A stretch of 64,000 bases of DNA from positions 13,297,294 through 13,361,293 of the forward strand of contig CM037778.1 of NCBI GenBank assembly GCA_021229015.1. The letters are read 5' to 3'. The stretch is from Solen grandis (lineage: Eukaryota; Mollusca; Bivalvia; Adapedonta; Solenidae). Positions 10,519 through 38,200 of the stretch are shown piece after piece. The position numbers were made by a program, and so were the translations under genes. Position 1 is the first letter of the stretch. Each line of letters begins with the position of its first letter. Below the pieces are notes generated by a model. The model saw nothing but the letters and a program-made list of their open reading frames with translations, made no database searches and had not been told where the DNA came from.

Positions 10519-11516
10519 ATAGAGTCTTATCAGTGCCTATGACATCACACGGGAACTATGCATACAGTATGGCTGGTTCCTAAGTTGAGATACTTGCTTG
10601 TCTGAAGTTGTCAGGCTGCAGAACAGGGGTAGTGTGGGGTAAATCGTGCTGCCGGCAGAACAGTGTTGGTCCGACTAATATATAAAGGTTGACAGCATAC
10701 ATAATAGGCCTGTAAACATAAAAAACTTACAAAGGTTTGACATGTTGTAATTATCTATATTTATATAATTATTATCCATTTAAATCCACTCTGGAGTAGA
10801 TTTCAATAGAGATATAAATGAATATTGATAAAAATAATATGTAAAATACCAGAGAATTTTTGACAATATAAGTTAAAATACATTGGCTTTATCCTGTTCA
10901 GAACAAGTTTGATGCTAGCATCTATGATTGTGTCTGTTTTTCTTTATTATAACAACCATCTTTTATATGACATAATTTATGCACAACGTCTGTTTTGCTG
11001 CCATGAATAATGTTGTGGGTTAGAAAAAGTTTATGATTTGGGAGAAATCGGCCCTTGATTTTCGAGACAGACCCTATCTTGGACCGGTCCTCAATCTGAG
11101 TCTTACATATATATTAAATGTGTCAATTTGCCACAAAACATAATATAAATATAATCTCTCCCAGAAAAAGAGGCACCTTGATACAAGCTAAGAAATTTGA
11201 TTTCGTTTTTCAATTTAAGGCAAAGTTTATGTCGGGCATGTCGTCTCCTGTTGGCAACATCCAGCAGAGTCGCCCCTTGGACACATACCTAAGATAGGCC
11301 TTTTCAAATAATAAATCTCCATCCAATCCATTTGATTCATTATAAATTATTGACACATGTTTGAATTTGATTGTATACAAAGTTATTTGTATACATAGTT
11401 ATTTTGTATTAAGTTGATTCATTCTGACTTTTTGTGACCTTCTCACAACTACATTGACTTGCTAAGATAAATATTTATGAACTTTTAATAGCTTTAGAAT
11501 TATAATTTGATTTCAG
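10519..11516. other. Stretch upstream of the DEF8 coding start
   Basis: No coding exon is recognised. A 5' untranslated exon of the DEF8 gene must lie in or upstream of this stretch, because the first coding exon begins at a splice acceptor (TTTGATTTCAG, ending at 11516). It could not be located. Confidence 0.5.
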
Positions 11517-25916
<14,400 letters not shown>

Positions 25917-26069
25917 CATAATACCACTCCCTTTGCGGTCACATTGTGTACACAGACTAAATGTATCAGCTCAGGGTGTTCTGTGTCAACATTGCTATAA
26001 AAACATACAGGGATTTATGTATGTCATTTAATATATGGATGGAGTCTGTTAAATACTGGTTTCCAGTGC

Positions 26070-26309
26070 TTAACCCTTTCCCTCATATATACTCATTTTG
26101 ACGCCTCAATAGGTATCACATAAAGCCTGATCTGCAGAAAACCACAGTTAAACCTACCAAATTTATTTACAAAATCCTCATTTTCAGACCACTGAGGAGC
26201 AGCGAACAGCATAAAACCTGATCAGCCTGCGAGTTACTCGCAGGCTGATCTGGTTTTATGCTGTTCGCATAGGTCTTTTCATGGTGTCCTCTATGAGGGA
26301 AAGGGTTAA
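26070..26309 (-). mobile_element. piggyBac-like MITE, copy 5 (inverted)
   Basis: Lies about 150 bp after the DEF8 stop codon, within the likely 3' untranslated region, in the opposite orientation to copies 1-4. TTAA at 26070-26073 and 26306-26309. Confidence 0.9.
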
Positions 26310-26444
26310 ATGAAATGTGTCATATTCATTGTGTTGAGTATAATAACTTACAAATAATTTCAGGATGAAAATTGTTTGTATCCAGACTATACTATAAAAT
26401 AACAGTTTAGACTTATGCGTCTTTTCTGTACTTCTTATCCTCTG

Positions 26445-26995
26445 CAGAAGGTAGCGGGAGATATGGTCTCCGTCCGTCTGTCCGTCTGTCCTCCCGTCCC
26501 ACATTTTTATCCAGAGCAAAACTCAAAAAGTATTTGAGGTATCAACTTGATACTTCAAAGGTGGATAGATCTTATTGAGGAAGAGTGCAGTGCACAAAAA
26601 TAATAACTCTACCTTTTATAATTTTTGAGTTATTCCCCTTTGTTATTTTTCAGGCTTAATTTTTGTCTGGAGCAAAACTCAAAAAGTATTTGAGATGTTA
26701 ACTTGAAAGTTCCTCATAGGTTGATAGATCTCAAAACTCAAAATGTATTTGAGATATCAGCTTGAAATTTCATAGGTAAATAGATCTCATTGAGGAGGAG
26801 TGCAGTAAACAAGAATGATAACTCTTCCTTTTATAACTTTTGAGTTATTGCCCTTTGTTTTTCAGGCTTAATTTTTGTCACAGTGACCTTGACATTTTAC
26901 CTGTAGACCTCAAATTAGGGGAATTAGTAGATCTTCACTTGGCTTTCTTATCTATAAATCTATAACCACTTCAAACATCAGTCTTCATTACCAAA
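26445..26995 (+). repeat. Tandem-core repeat (AGCAAAACTCAAAAAGTATTTGAG family)
   Basis: Begins near CTCCGTCCGTCTGTCCGTCT. Units with AAAACTCAAAAAGTATTTGA and TGAGTTATTCCCCTTTGTT recur near 26517, 26671 and 26735. Non-coding mollusc-style repeat. Confidence 0.55.
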
Positions 26996-29927
26996 AATTT
27001 TCTTTTAAAAATGAAATATTCTACTCTCCAACACATCATCAAGCAAGCATTCGATGGGGGGAGGAGAGGAGAGAGGGATGGCCTTGTCAACATGGCTTGT
27101 GTTTACAGTTGTTTTTATAAATAATAATAATTAATCATGGTTTTAGATATGCAAATGATATGAAAAAAAAAAGACGTGAAAGGAAGGAAGACTGTAGTGC
27201 AATAGCCTGAATCATTAATCATTATATGATGAGAAAAAAAATAGAAAGGCCAAAAAAAAAATAAAGAAAATATTACACTTTTTTTGAGTTTGATATTTAT
27301 CTTAAATTGGAATAATATAAAGTAATGGTATGGCTACTTTTTGGAGAATTGGATCAATATTCTTTAAGCTTATAATGATGCTTTTTCATTAGTCTAAAAG
27401 GATATATGCTGTTATTGAAATTCAGTTTCTTCCAGTTTTATGGATATTTTATGTTTTTAAAATTATGTAATCATTTGTTCAGGATATCTATGAGGAGTTG
27501 AAAACAAAGATAATTAGATTTATTTTTAATTATTTTATGTGAAATTCTGTTACAACAATGTGAACTTGTATCCCTTCGACAGTGGAAATGTACAATACTC
27601 ATGTAGATTATATATTTGAAAACTGTTTAACCTTTGTGAAAATGTTATAACTGCTATTGCTTTTCTACCTGAACAAATGCAGGGTTATTTCCCTTTTTCA
27701 ATTCAGCATTTGTTTTAATCTCTGAAAATGTCCACACCAGAATTGAATGAATAACAGTTTACTGTTTTCTTTAAAGTAAAATAAATGAAAAAATATCTTT
27801 CAGGGCCTGGCAGGTGTCTGAATCAGTATAGCACTTCTCCTGCCTGTTAGTTGCTTGCAGGTTAATCTGGGCTTATATTGTATGTAATGGTAATTTTTAA
27901 GTTTTTTCAAAAGTTACATCCCATTAACTTAAGGACTTGACTAGGACTGTGGTCCTGTCCTGTTTTACAAAAAAGTTTAAATCTTGAGGAATCTTCCATA
28001 GACAGTGATAAAACTTAACTAAAATACCCATTGGCAGAAAGTCCATCAACAGTAACAAAGAACATATCTCTATTAAAGTAGCAAGGGTAGTGACCCCTAC
28101 TTTCACTATCTTTATTTTTATTAATTTTTAGAAGCACCACCAGTAGTGCACACAACTCTTCACCAAGTCTGATATAGTTGAGTGAGGATGGAGTAACAGG
28201 GGTATCAGTAACGTATAGTGATGACATTAGGTCAGTTTGACAAACAGATAATAGTTGTTGACTTAATGCAGATATAGCAAGTAGTCTGTTTTGTGTTATT
28301 ACTCTTAGCGATGTTTCTATGGTTGCTACACATTAGGATATTACTTTATCCTAATATCAATTTATCTAATGTGAGACCTGAGACCATTTGTGGTAAAGAA
28401 AAATAACTGAGTTCATTAATCTTTCATGATACAGGCATTGTTTGTTCTTAGAAATAAGATTAAATTTTAATATTGCAGTGTATGGTAACTATTCATGCCT
28501 TTGAAAGATCTTCAATTATTGCATTGTGCACTAATATTATATGGAATTCAGGTCCTGCAAGGAGTGCCCGTGAGTTCAAAATGACATTTAAATAAAGATG
28601 GTATTAAATATGAATGAAATTGAAATAAGGTTAAAGTACTCATTGGAAAATGTATTTGTATCGTGAAATATGTATTGCCAACTTTTATTTCAGTTTTGTC
28701 CTATTACACCCAAGCTTCAATAGTCACAGTGAATCTATGAATAATGGAATGTGCATTTTCAATGTAATGCAGACAAAATTCAACCCATTCTTTGCCAGGT
28801 CAATTGCTTACAAACAGTATTACAAACAAAACATGTGTTCATTTGTGTAGACTGGGTCAACCATTGACTACCCATGATCCCAGTGGAGCTATTGGACAGT
28901 CAAAGTCAATTTGAATACATCTGTAAACCCTGGTAAGGTCCATCATGTGTTTCATCCTGTCTTGTCACATGATAGCTCATCAAGCTCTTCACAAACATAT
29001 CTTTCAAAACCTTTGAGGAACAAAACAATTTTGCACACCTATTTATTAGCATACTGACCATCACTATTAAATGCATATCTTTTTGTCTAAAGCTTTTCAT
29101 GAGTTTTGATTGCTCTCTACTTAGAAATGTTAGCATTTAACATTGTTTTATATTGATGTGTTGAGGCCATGAAGTGGAGGAATTGATCACCTCCAGTTTC
29201 CATATTTCACTTGTAGCATCTACTTACATTTTATGCACTCTTTTATTTATTTTTTTGTTACTTTTTAGTGCACTTACTTTTTACTTGCATGAGTTTTGTT
29301 TTAAATTTTATTCTTGTTGGTTTATTTGCGTTTTATTGCTTTTTTCATTTCTTGGATAAAAAGAATAGATGTGTAAAGATTTATTTTACAAATTTTAGAA
29401 AGAAGTATGAAAGTCTATGACAATGTTTGCTTTATTATCAATATTATATTGTGTGTTCAATATTGATCTTTTTCCTTGGTTTTGCTAAGATAGTTTGTTC
29501 AGGCATATTTTGTATTTATGGCCATTACATTATCATTGGTTTATGACTATGACAAAAACTTTCAAGCAACCTTGATCTTATTTTGAATGGTATGAAAAAT
29601 TGAACTATACTTTTTAACTAAGTAACAGATTTATGTCTTCAGCAGGAGATATCAGTTCCGTATAATTCCTTGTTACACATCAAATGTAATTTTAACCTGT
29701 GTAAGTATATTGCTGTAAAGTTATGTTTGAGTGTAATACTTGCACATGTATATAAGTTTGAACTGTGATAAATTAAATAAGTTTGTTTTTATAATGCTGT
29801 GTAAAATAGGTTAATATTGTTAGAATATTATAATAAGATGTATATGAATTGTGTTTTATATCGTACAGAAAGTGGACAGAGGAAGGGAAGGTCCCTCTTA
29901 AGTGATGTTCATGATTTGTTGTTCTTC
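26996..29927. other. AT-rich stretch, DEF8 3' flank, no gene seen
   Basis: No exon with convincing splice context or protein similarity was found. A compound inverted repeat lies at 28329-28373 (CACATTAGGATA ... TATCCTAAT ... CTAATGTG). Part of this may be DEF8 3' untranslated region. Confidence 0.5.
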
Positions 29928-30035
29928 ACAGAAGTGAGGGTTATTTAGGAACCACTCTCTTCACCACCCTACACTCACAGGAAGACAAGGTGGGATGTAG
30001 GGGGTACTAATCACCTTCAGGGATAGTTGATTTGA
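29928..30035 (+). repeat. Short dispersed repeat (GACAAGGTGGGATGCAGGG family)
   Basis: Contains CACAGGAAGACAAGGTGGGA and GGGGTACTAATCACCTTCAG, matching the copies in the DEF8 introns. Confidence 0.6.
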
Positions 30036-30784
30036 TTGATGTGTTATTTCATAATATCTGTAGGGCAGAAATAGTACACTTAATTACAAGTGTTTGTGAC
30101 ATTGCTGTATGAATAATTCAGTGCTCTGGTGGAGAGCAAGGGTACTTTATATAGGCTTGTTTAGACGTATCGGTAAACAGGACTGACGCTGATCAGACAG
30201 CCCCTGAAAGCTCCCCTGCTTGCTCATACAATGAAGAAATTCAGATTCTAGTAGTCTGCTTGGCAAAAATATATCAATTGAAGTTCAGTCAATTAATATT
30301 CATCAAGTCATATATTTGTGCATTAATATTTATGAGGTAAAGGGCAAAGAATCAGTGAAACACCGATAGGACTATTGTCAAAAGCCTTCTTTATATGCAA
30401 TCTTATTTAGCGGTCTCTCAAGCTTCAATGTAAATTCATTATGGAGTTTCTTGGTGAGAAAAATATGACTACATCTATATAGGGTACAGTAACAGTCTGT
30501 CATAAATTGGTAATATGGTTATGATGTGTGAACATATCTGTAGGTGTAGAAGACAGTAGAAGAAATTGCACATTTCTAACGTAATGGTGCTTGGGAACAT
30601 CAACCTGTCTTTCATTATTTGTATATATGAAATTTATTTGTATTATGTTAAAGTGCTATATTTATAATACTTGTATTAAAATTAAAAGGACAAAATACGT
30701 ATTTTCTTTAAGTTCCCATTCCCATTCGAAGAATATGAGCTATTGTAGTCACCCTTGCGTCAGCATTGGCGTTGCAGCTTTTGG

Positions 30785-31825
30785 ATAAAGTTTTGCATGC
30801 AAGTTACTGTCAACCTTATATCACAATAACCATTTATGGTATTGACTTGAAAGTTTATGAATATGTTCAGGGGAATCAGACTATCAAGGTAGATAACTCT
30901 TGACTGAATTTAATATGAATTATGGCAACTTTCTAACTTAGAAATTTTGGTTAAAGTTTTTCATGCAGTAGAATATTTTGTTAAAGTTCAGCATGCAAGC
31001 TTCTATCAGCCTTATACCTCAATAACCATTCATGGTATTGACTTGAAAGTTTATGAATATGTTAAGGAGCATCATGCAACCAAGGTTGATAACTCTTGAT
31101 GGAATATATTACAAATTATGGCCCCTTTTTTAACTTAGAAATTTTGGTTAAAGTTTTGCATGCAAGGAATTTCATGCTTATATCTCAGTAACCAGGCATG
31201 GATTTGATTTGAAACTTCTTTTATATGGTCAATTGTATCATACTATAATGGCAGAAAGTTTCTTCCCCTCACTGCATGGGTTCGAATCCCGACAGGGTAA
31301 TTCGGATTTTCATGTGAGGAAGCCTTCTAGCTGGCTTGCGGTAGGTTTGTGGTTCTACCCGGATGCCTCCGTGAATTCAGGGTCTTCCTCCATCTGTGAT
31401 TAGCTGGACGTCGCTATATGACTGAAATACTGCCGAATCGATGGTAAACTCAAGTAGTCATGTCATAGTCAAGTCAGACAGTTTTTTGACTGAATAGAAT
31501 GCAGATTAGGGTCACTTTTTGACTTAGACTTTTTGGTTAAAGTCTTGCATGCAAGCTACTATCCAGCTTATCTCGCAGAAATTGTTTATGGTATTGACTA
31601 GAAAGTTTAGAATTGTGTTCAGGGGCACCAGAAAACCAAGGAGGTTAACTCTTTGACTGAATTTTATGCAAATTATGGCCCTTTTCTAACTTGGATACTT
31701 GGTTAAAGTTTTGCATGCACAGTGTTATTATGCCTATGTCTCAGTAACTAGGCATGGGATTAATTTTAGACTTCATAAACATATTTAGGGTTATCAGACT
31801 ATCAAGGTATATTATTTTTGACTAT
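30785..31825 (+). repeat. Tandem repeat, five ~166-195-bp units, split by a SINE
   Basis: Units begin at about 30785, 30980, 31147, 31536 and 31702, most with GTTAAAGTTTTGCATGCAAG and many with GGTATTGACTTGAAAGTTTA. The long third interval is explained by a SINE insertion near 31240-31465. Confidence 0.8.
31240..31465 (+). mobile_element. tRNA-derived SINE (family 2), copy in tandem repeat
   Basis: Contains CATGGGTTCGAATCCCGACA, CATGTGAGGAAGCCTTCTAG and GACTGAAATACTGCCGAATC, parallel to 45984-46232. The A-box region is eroded. The left boundary is approximate. Confidence 0.82.
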
Positions 31826-31849
31826 TTTTATATACAGGGTGCGCTACTT

Positions 31850-32079
31850 TAACCACTGCCACCACACAAGTCACGTGATGATAGTTGAAACCATGTGACC
31901 AACATTTATAATTTTATAAATTAATGTTATATGATTTGATTTTTTACTTTTCTCGAAATCATGAATGCTATTTTCGTGAAATATAACGAAACTGATCTGA
32001 TATATTCAAAAGCTAGTCATAAGTGACAGAAGTAAATCCGGCCTATATCAGCCGATTCTACTTCTGGTGGCAGTGGTTA
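31850..32079. repeat. 15-bp perfect inverted repeat, possible MITE
   Basis: TAACCACTGCCACCA at 31850-31864 has its exact complement at 32065-32079. The 230-bp segment between has no gene. No target duplication is seen, so the class is uncertain. Confidence 0.5.
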
Positions 32080-32299
32080 TCGACAACTGTAAGGGGAGGT
32101 AACTACTGCGGCGGAGTTTTGGTGCGTGCAGGGCAAGAATTGAAATAGATTTCATTTGATTTACCAACAAGCATTTTGAATAGTCGAGCGTACTGTCCTC
32201 TGACAGCTCTTGTAATATATAAGCCCCCCCCCCCCCCCCCAAAAAAAAATAAATAAATAAAATAAAATAAATATATATACTAAACCGACATCAGCCTTT

Positions 32300-33041
32300 T
32301 TAGCTCACCTGAGCGAAGATCGTGGTGAGCTTTGAATGACCGTCGTGTGTATGTGCGTCGTCCGTCAACAATCTATAGTGTTTACACTCTAGCATCTTTA
32401 TTTCTTAAACAATCATCTTCAAACTTTATGACAATGTTTATGACCATAATTTCCCGATCAAGTTCGATTATGGCTGATATCTGCTAATAAGGTCAGGAAT
32501 TATGCCCCTTTTAATATAAAAAAATGCCAGATTTCACTTTGTTTACATTCTAGCGTCTTCATTTCTTAAACAACCATAGTAAAACTGTTTGACAATGTTT
32601 ATGACCATAATCTCTTCACCGAGTTCGATTATGGCTAAATTCGGCCAATAAGGTCAGGAGTTATGCCCCTTTTAATATAAAAAATGGCAGATTTAACTTT
32701 GTTTTCGCTCTAATGTTTTTATTTTTTAAATCATCTTCAAACTTTATGACAATGTTTATGACTTTTATCATAAAGCTACATTTGGTATGTAACATGGACT
32801 TGTGGACCTGAACCAAGTTTTCAAATCATGACTCTTAGTCATAGTTGGTCCCACTCTAGGGTTCACTTGATTTTATAGCTATGACTATCAAAATTCGGAC
32901 CACAGGTCATGTTTTTGTTTGTAATTACGATTATTTTGCTGTACTTCTGCATGGATTTTGTATTCAGTATGGCTATGTTATAAAAAGCAATGAAAGCATA
33001 TTTCTTAGGTGAGTGATTCAGGGTCATCTTAGCCCTCTTGA
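32300..33041 (+). mobile_element. Tandem-core (pearl/Helentron-like) element, copy D
   Basis: Starts TTAGCTCACCTGAGCGAAGA and ends AGGTGAGTGATTCAGGGTCA...GCCCTCTTG. The core units contain TATGACAATGTTTATGACCA and GGTCAGGAATTATGCCCC, yet another core sequence. Confidence 0.75.
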
Positions 33042-33234
33042 TCGTTTATCTATTAATTTTGCGGACCATGATCAACAAGATGCGCAATCCTCCGTGATGA
33101 CGTCAAAGAAGGACAGTGAAAAGTTAAAACGTTGATTTCCCAGTCCTTACATCATATCCTGTGTCTAAGGCGGGATATTAAAATACAGTTTATTTTTGGG
33201 GTTTTCAACAAAATTACGTCCTTTAAATTGATGT

Positions 33235-33590
33235 CCGGGCGGGCGTCGTTGTCCGGCGTCCGCTCAGGTTGACCTGCTATTAGTTCTACGTCCTTCATTG
33301 TATTGCTTCAATAATTGGATTGTTGCGTAAGTGGATGAAACTTTACAGTATGCAGTTGACTTTGTGACCTTGACCTTTGATCTACTTTTGATGAAAAAAG
33401 TGGCAGCTAGACTGGTTTACCTTTTGATTTATCTGCTATATGAATCATTGGATTGTTTCAATATTTGGATAATTGCTTAAGGGGATGGACCATTCCATTA
33501 TGCATTTGACCTTGTGACCTTGACCGTTGACCTTCTTTTGATGAAAAAAGCCAGAAGAAAACCCGTCCATAATACCATCAGGTCTTGTTG
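33235..33590 (+). repeat. Two-unit tandem repeat with TGACCTTGACC motif
   Basis: Two diverged units share CTTCAATAATTGGAT-like text and TTTGTGACCTTGACCTTTGA (33361) or CTTGTGACCTTGACCGTTGA (33511), and end with CTTTTGATGAAAAAAG. Non-coding. Confidence 0.6.
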
Positions 33591-34005
33591 TTAGCTCACC
33601 TGAGCACAACGTGCTCAAGGTGAGCTTTTGTGATCGCCCTTTGTTCGGCGTCCGTCGTGCGACGTGCGTCGTGCGTAGTCAACAATTTGGTTTGCTAACA
33701 TTCTAGAGGCCATATTTTTAGCCAAATCTTGGTCAGAAGGTTTGCCTCCATAAAATCTTGGACAAGTTCGAATTTAGGTCATGTGGGTCAAAAAGTAGGT
33801 CACGAGATCAAATCTTAGAAAAACCTTGTTAACGCTTCAGAGGCCACATTTTTGGCACAATCTTCATGAAACTTGGTCAGAATGTCTGTTTCCATCAAGT
33901 TCGAAGTTGGGTCATGTGAGGTCAAAAAGCATGTCAATATGAAAAATGCTACATATGTTGCTCATTTATAATCAGGTGAGCGATTCAGGGCTATCATGGC
34001 CCTCT
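33591..34005 (+). mobile_element. Tandem-core (pearl/Helentron-like) element, copy E
   Basis: Starts TTAGCTCACCTGAGCACAAC and ends CAGGTGAGCGATTCAGGGCT...GGCCCTCT. The core matches copy A (TTCATGAAACTTGGTCAGAA) with fewer units. Confidence 0.78.
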
Positions 34006-34926
34006 CATATATTTTATTGTTAAAGCAGCAATATCTTATTAGTCATTTGGTGGCTGTCTTAGTGCCGCCTAATTTTCATTTCACGTAAAATCCCGCCACT
34101 TTACATTCCGACACCAGGGTCAGCCCCAGCGTACTTTATCCTGATTTTTTCAATGAGTCAAAATGTTTTTCCCCCAATGGTGTGTAAGTTCAACGAGCTG
34201 AATTTGATTAAACACAATTCAGGTCTAGGTTTAACTGTCTCTGCCCACAAATATAGCTATTACATAGATTTTTGTCTGAAGTACTAAACTGCTGTCTGCC
34301 GTCTTGTAAACGCCTAATAAGAGGCCTGTGCTCGTATTTGTTAGAATTTAGTTTTCCTCTGAAGTTTGTTTTGCTTCCACCTGTAGTTCTTATGAACATT
34401 TGCTGTGGTAAGAATCGTTTAATGAGGTGCACCACAGTTTATATTAATGACGATTATTTCAGTAACTTCTTTCATTTTGTTTCGTAAATGGGTAGAAAAA
34501 CGCTTAAAATGTACTATTACTAGAGACTTTACAGAACCTAGTAATCACGCTATGTTTCATATCGTATACCTTGATTTATCACGTTTCTGTCAAGTCTAAA
34601 TAACTTTGTTAATCTGATTTCTCTGACTACGTACATGGAAAGGAACGACCAGCACTGTCAAAAACTAATATAGACTAAACGTATTACGATCCTCTACATT
34701 CATTTTCTGTTTCGCTTATGATTTCCCAAGAGACTGCTATGCCCACGCCGACCATCTGATTGCCTACAGTCAGCATTTTTGTGGTCTGACCCGAAATGGT
34801 ATGATTTAACCTGAACGTTTTCTTCTTATTTCCTCCCTATTCTCCAAAAAGAAATATTTTGGTACCGTATTTTTTATATGGGCGTAATATACACCAACTA
34901 TGCTGTTTCACTTTACGGTTGATGTT

Positions 34927-35597
34927 TTTAGCTCACCAAAGTGCTGAAGGTAAGCTGTCGATAGTCGCAGTCCGTCGTCAACATTTTGCCATAATTAAGA
35001 CATCGCCCCTAACTACTAAAGAGACAGAAAGTGACGGAATTAGGCATGAATGATCATTGGGCTGCCCTTCATAAAAATGCTAAAGAAACTTGATCCAGAA
35101 CTGGTTACCATGTCACAAATGGTACACCCATAGCCTTATACTATTACCAAGGGGGGTCGGTTAGCTTCCCTATACACTCTAATAGAAATGTTCGAATTCT
35201 TCTTCTAAGAAACCTACGGTTAGAATTCAATAAATGGTCACCTTATGGATGTCTACCGTAATTGCTACGATGAAGTCGATCCCTTGAAAGATGAGGCCCA
35301 AGGGGTCTTCTAGTTTCCTTAATGTGCCAATTTTAGATAATTCCGTTTTTTTTCACTTGCTCAGAATTCAATCTAGTTTTGCAATAATGATACCCTCATA
35401 GCCCTCTTACTCAATTGCTTAAGCATTAATTATTGATTCCTTAAAAAAATGAGGCCACCAGATGGCTGACTTTTTTTGTATCTGAAATTTGAATCCAGTT
35501 GCAGTTGCAGTTGAAAGTAACCAGGTAATTTCAGTTGATTTGAAGTTCTAATAAAGCTTATGATACTCCGGTGAGCGTTGAAGGGCCACAATATGTT
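34927..35597 (+). mobile_element. Tandem-core element, copy F, decayed
   Basis: The left end TTTAGCTCACCAAAGTGCTG and the right end CTCCGGTGAGCGTTGAAGGG are recognisable. The core has diverged. The right end directly abuts a SINE. Confidence 0.55.
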
Positions 35598-35765
35598 AAG
35601 TTGAACGCTCAATCAGCCCCTCAACGTGTAGGTTCGAGTCCCGGCAGTGTCATTCGGATTTTCATGTGAGGAAGCCTTCCAGCTGGCTTGCGGTAGGCCT
35701 GTGGATGCCTCAGTGAATTCGAGGTCTTCCTCCACTTGTAATTAGCAGGACGTCGCTAATGGCCG
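35598..35765 (+). mobile_element. tRNA-derived SINE (family 2), partial copy
   Basis: Contains GTAGGTTCGAGTCCCGGCAG (B box), CATGTGAGGAAGCCTTCCAG and TAATTAGCAGGACGTCGCTA. It has a short internal deletion relative to 45984-46232 and loses the 3' tail. Confidence 0.83.
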
Positions 35766-37070
35766 TGTTTTTGAAACCTTTGATTCCATGTAATCCTTGA
35801 CCGAGACCATAAGCAAATTTAGAATCTTTTAAAATGTTAAAAATGCGGATGCTGGAGGATAAGCGCGGTGATCTTCATTTATTGAGTTACAAACTGTCTA
35901 TAAAATATGCCTAACGATGCATGGCAACCTTAATTATTGCAATATCGGTAATATTTCTGAGTTATACGCATCATGTTCTGGTAAGTTAAAACTGTTAAAG
36001 TGATCGACCGCCGTTAAGCTTAGAATACATTTAGACAAAAATCTTACAATGTCTAACAAAATATATTAAACCATGTACAAATATTATTTTTTATAATTTT
36101 TGAGAAACGGTTGACAGCTTTACTATACAAACTGAAATTAACACCGGTAGCGTGTTTCACTTACATTGTTAAGTCTGCCATTATTAAAATAATATTTAAA
36201 AGTCTCGATGGAACCCCGCCCTCCCAAAAACAAACAAACAAACACAAAAACAACAATACACACAGAGTTATAAATTACTACTTATTGTCAGATAATTATA
36301 CCCCCATAATGCCCCGGTGTAAGGGGGTAAATAATCACCACTTCTGTTTATATATCCGTCTCTTTGTCCATCGATCTCGGAAGATTCAAGGAGGTTTTAC
36401 CCGCATGTCGTACACCATATGGAGGAGTACTAATTAGATTAGACGTATCCTAATGTTATTTATATGCCATTGGCTTCCTGAGCAAAGTCCTCCTTAATGG
36501 TTAGATAGATTTCAAGGAAACATTTCACAATCGCAATACACCATATGAAAAAATCTGTCCGTCCGACGTTTACGAGGAGATAAATGGACTTTGTCACATT
36601 GTAGCCACTAATATCATATTTCAATGGAACTTTAATTGATCCCCATACTGAGGTGTGTATAGCATAATTTCTTTCCGGCATTTTCAAAGGGAGACAATGA
36701 GGTTTCTAAAGTTCCACAATCTCGTATGTACAACTCCTAGAAACGTCTTGAGGGGTAAAACAGACAGTGTACCATATGGAGCGCTTAGCGCAGCACTGTC
36801 GTAAATTCGAATTTATTTCAGTACCCTTTCTTTTACTTCATTTTTACTTGTCAGAAAAAAAATGTGAAATTATTATTAACCTTTTTGTATATATAAATAC
36901 AGTATAACACAAAAATTTTATCTCAAGAGTACATTATAATATTTGCCATCGAAATTCCAATGGGGAAACCCAAATCCCTATATCTAATGCCAATGGCAGC
37001 ATCACTGCAATTCAAATTTATTAAAGTAAGAGTTTAATAGTTGGACTGGGGTTGGTGTCACTACCAAGTG
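35766..37070. other. Intergenic stretch without recognised features
   Basis: No exon or repeat end could be supported. A 108-codon frame at 36111-36437 has repetitive CAAACAAACA content and no protein character. Confidence 0.5.
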
Positions 37071-37360
37071 AAAAATGTTTGTTTATTTACTGGGTTAAAC
37101 GTCCAGGCGACAGTATTTCAGTCATTAGAAAACTATGTTTACTTGAGGCCACACTGCAGTATCACGCCATAGACAAGTGGCATAATGCACACACAGTCAC
37201 ATGGGCCAACCAGTCCTTGATCTACCCTGTATTTATTCATTCTGAGCGCCAAGCATAAGACCTAAACCAGTACATTTTTAAAACTTTGTTTAGTATGACG
37301 CAGCCAGGGATCAAACATTCTGGGGCAGATGCTCTTACCACTTGGCCAACTTGACCGGTC
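37071..37360 (-). mobile_element. tRNA-derived SINE (family 1), second copy
   Basis: Tail side GTTTGTTTATTTACTGGGTT, body GCCACACTGCAGTATCACGC, head near 37360 with eroded A and B boxes. It aligns along its length with 7189-7599 but lacks the foldback. Confidence 0.78.
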
Positions 37361-37864
37361 ATGTTGGAAAGATTATGTTTAAAATGGTACAATTTCTAGT
37401 TTACCTCTTATTTAGAGCAGACCACGAGTATCACAAAAACAGGAGAAATAAAACGTGTCAACTTTGAAAGGAGAAGAAAAGGAAAGATAAAATAACAAAC
37501 TTGTCATCTTTGAAATCAGTATAACTATTTATCAGCATTTAACTATAAGATGCATAATCATGTAGTTTTAAATCGGTATTTCTTAATAGATTTATTATAT
37601 ACTAAATAAATTTTAAATTTTTAAAAAGAAGGAAAATGAAATAAATAAATGATAGATAATTAGATATGTAGATCTAGGTTTACTGTACATGAATAACTCT
37701 TGACCTTTCAACTAAAAATACACTCTTTTTCTGTTTTGGCTATAGTAAACGTACATTACAATGAATTGCAATTATTTATTAGATAAGAATTTAAAAAAAA
37801 ATGTTCAGAGAGAAGAGTAGAAGGAAGAAAGATTTTTTACACATAGGGCATTCTGAGATATTGA

Positions 37865-37900
<36 letters not shown>

Positions 37901-38100
37901 GCAAAAAAATATATATGTTAGTTTTATTCTTAATAGAAAAAGCAAGTTCCATCAGTATCATCTACCAAATCCCGTATACACCTTGTTTTTTTTTTTTTTT
38001 TTTTTTTGTTCACTCATGCATTGTATTATTACGTACATTTGCATCTCTTTAAGTAGGAAAGCGGTGTAGTTCTTGCTATTATCAACGATAGGATGATTTT
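37361..38100. other. AT-rich stretch with GA and poly-T runs up to the gap
   Basis: No gene. GAGA run at about 37868-37895 and poly-T at 37986-38007. Confidence 0.55.
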
Positions 38101-38200
38101 NNNNNNNNNNNNNNNNNNNNNNNNNNNNNNNNNNNNNNNNNNNNNNNNNNNNNNNNNNNNNNNNNNNNNNNNNNNNNNNNNNNNNNNNNNNNNNNNNNNN
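38101..38200. other. Assembly gap (100 N)
   Basis: Exactly 100 N, the usual placeholder for a gap of unknown size. It falls where one copy of a long duplicated segment begins, so repeat content probably broke the assembly. Confidence 0.98.

Noticed and set aside
36111..36437. 108-codon open frame, plus strand
   Set aside because: Translation is dominated by Lys/Asn/Thr from an A/C-rich run; no protein character.
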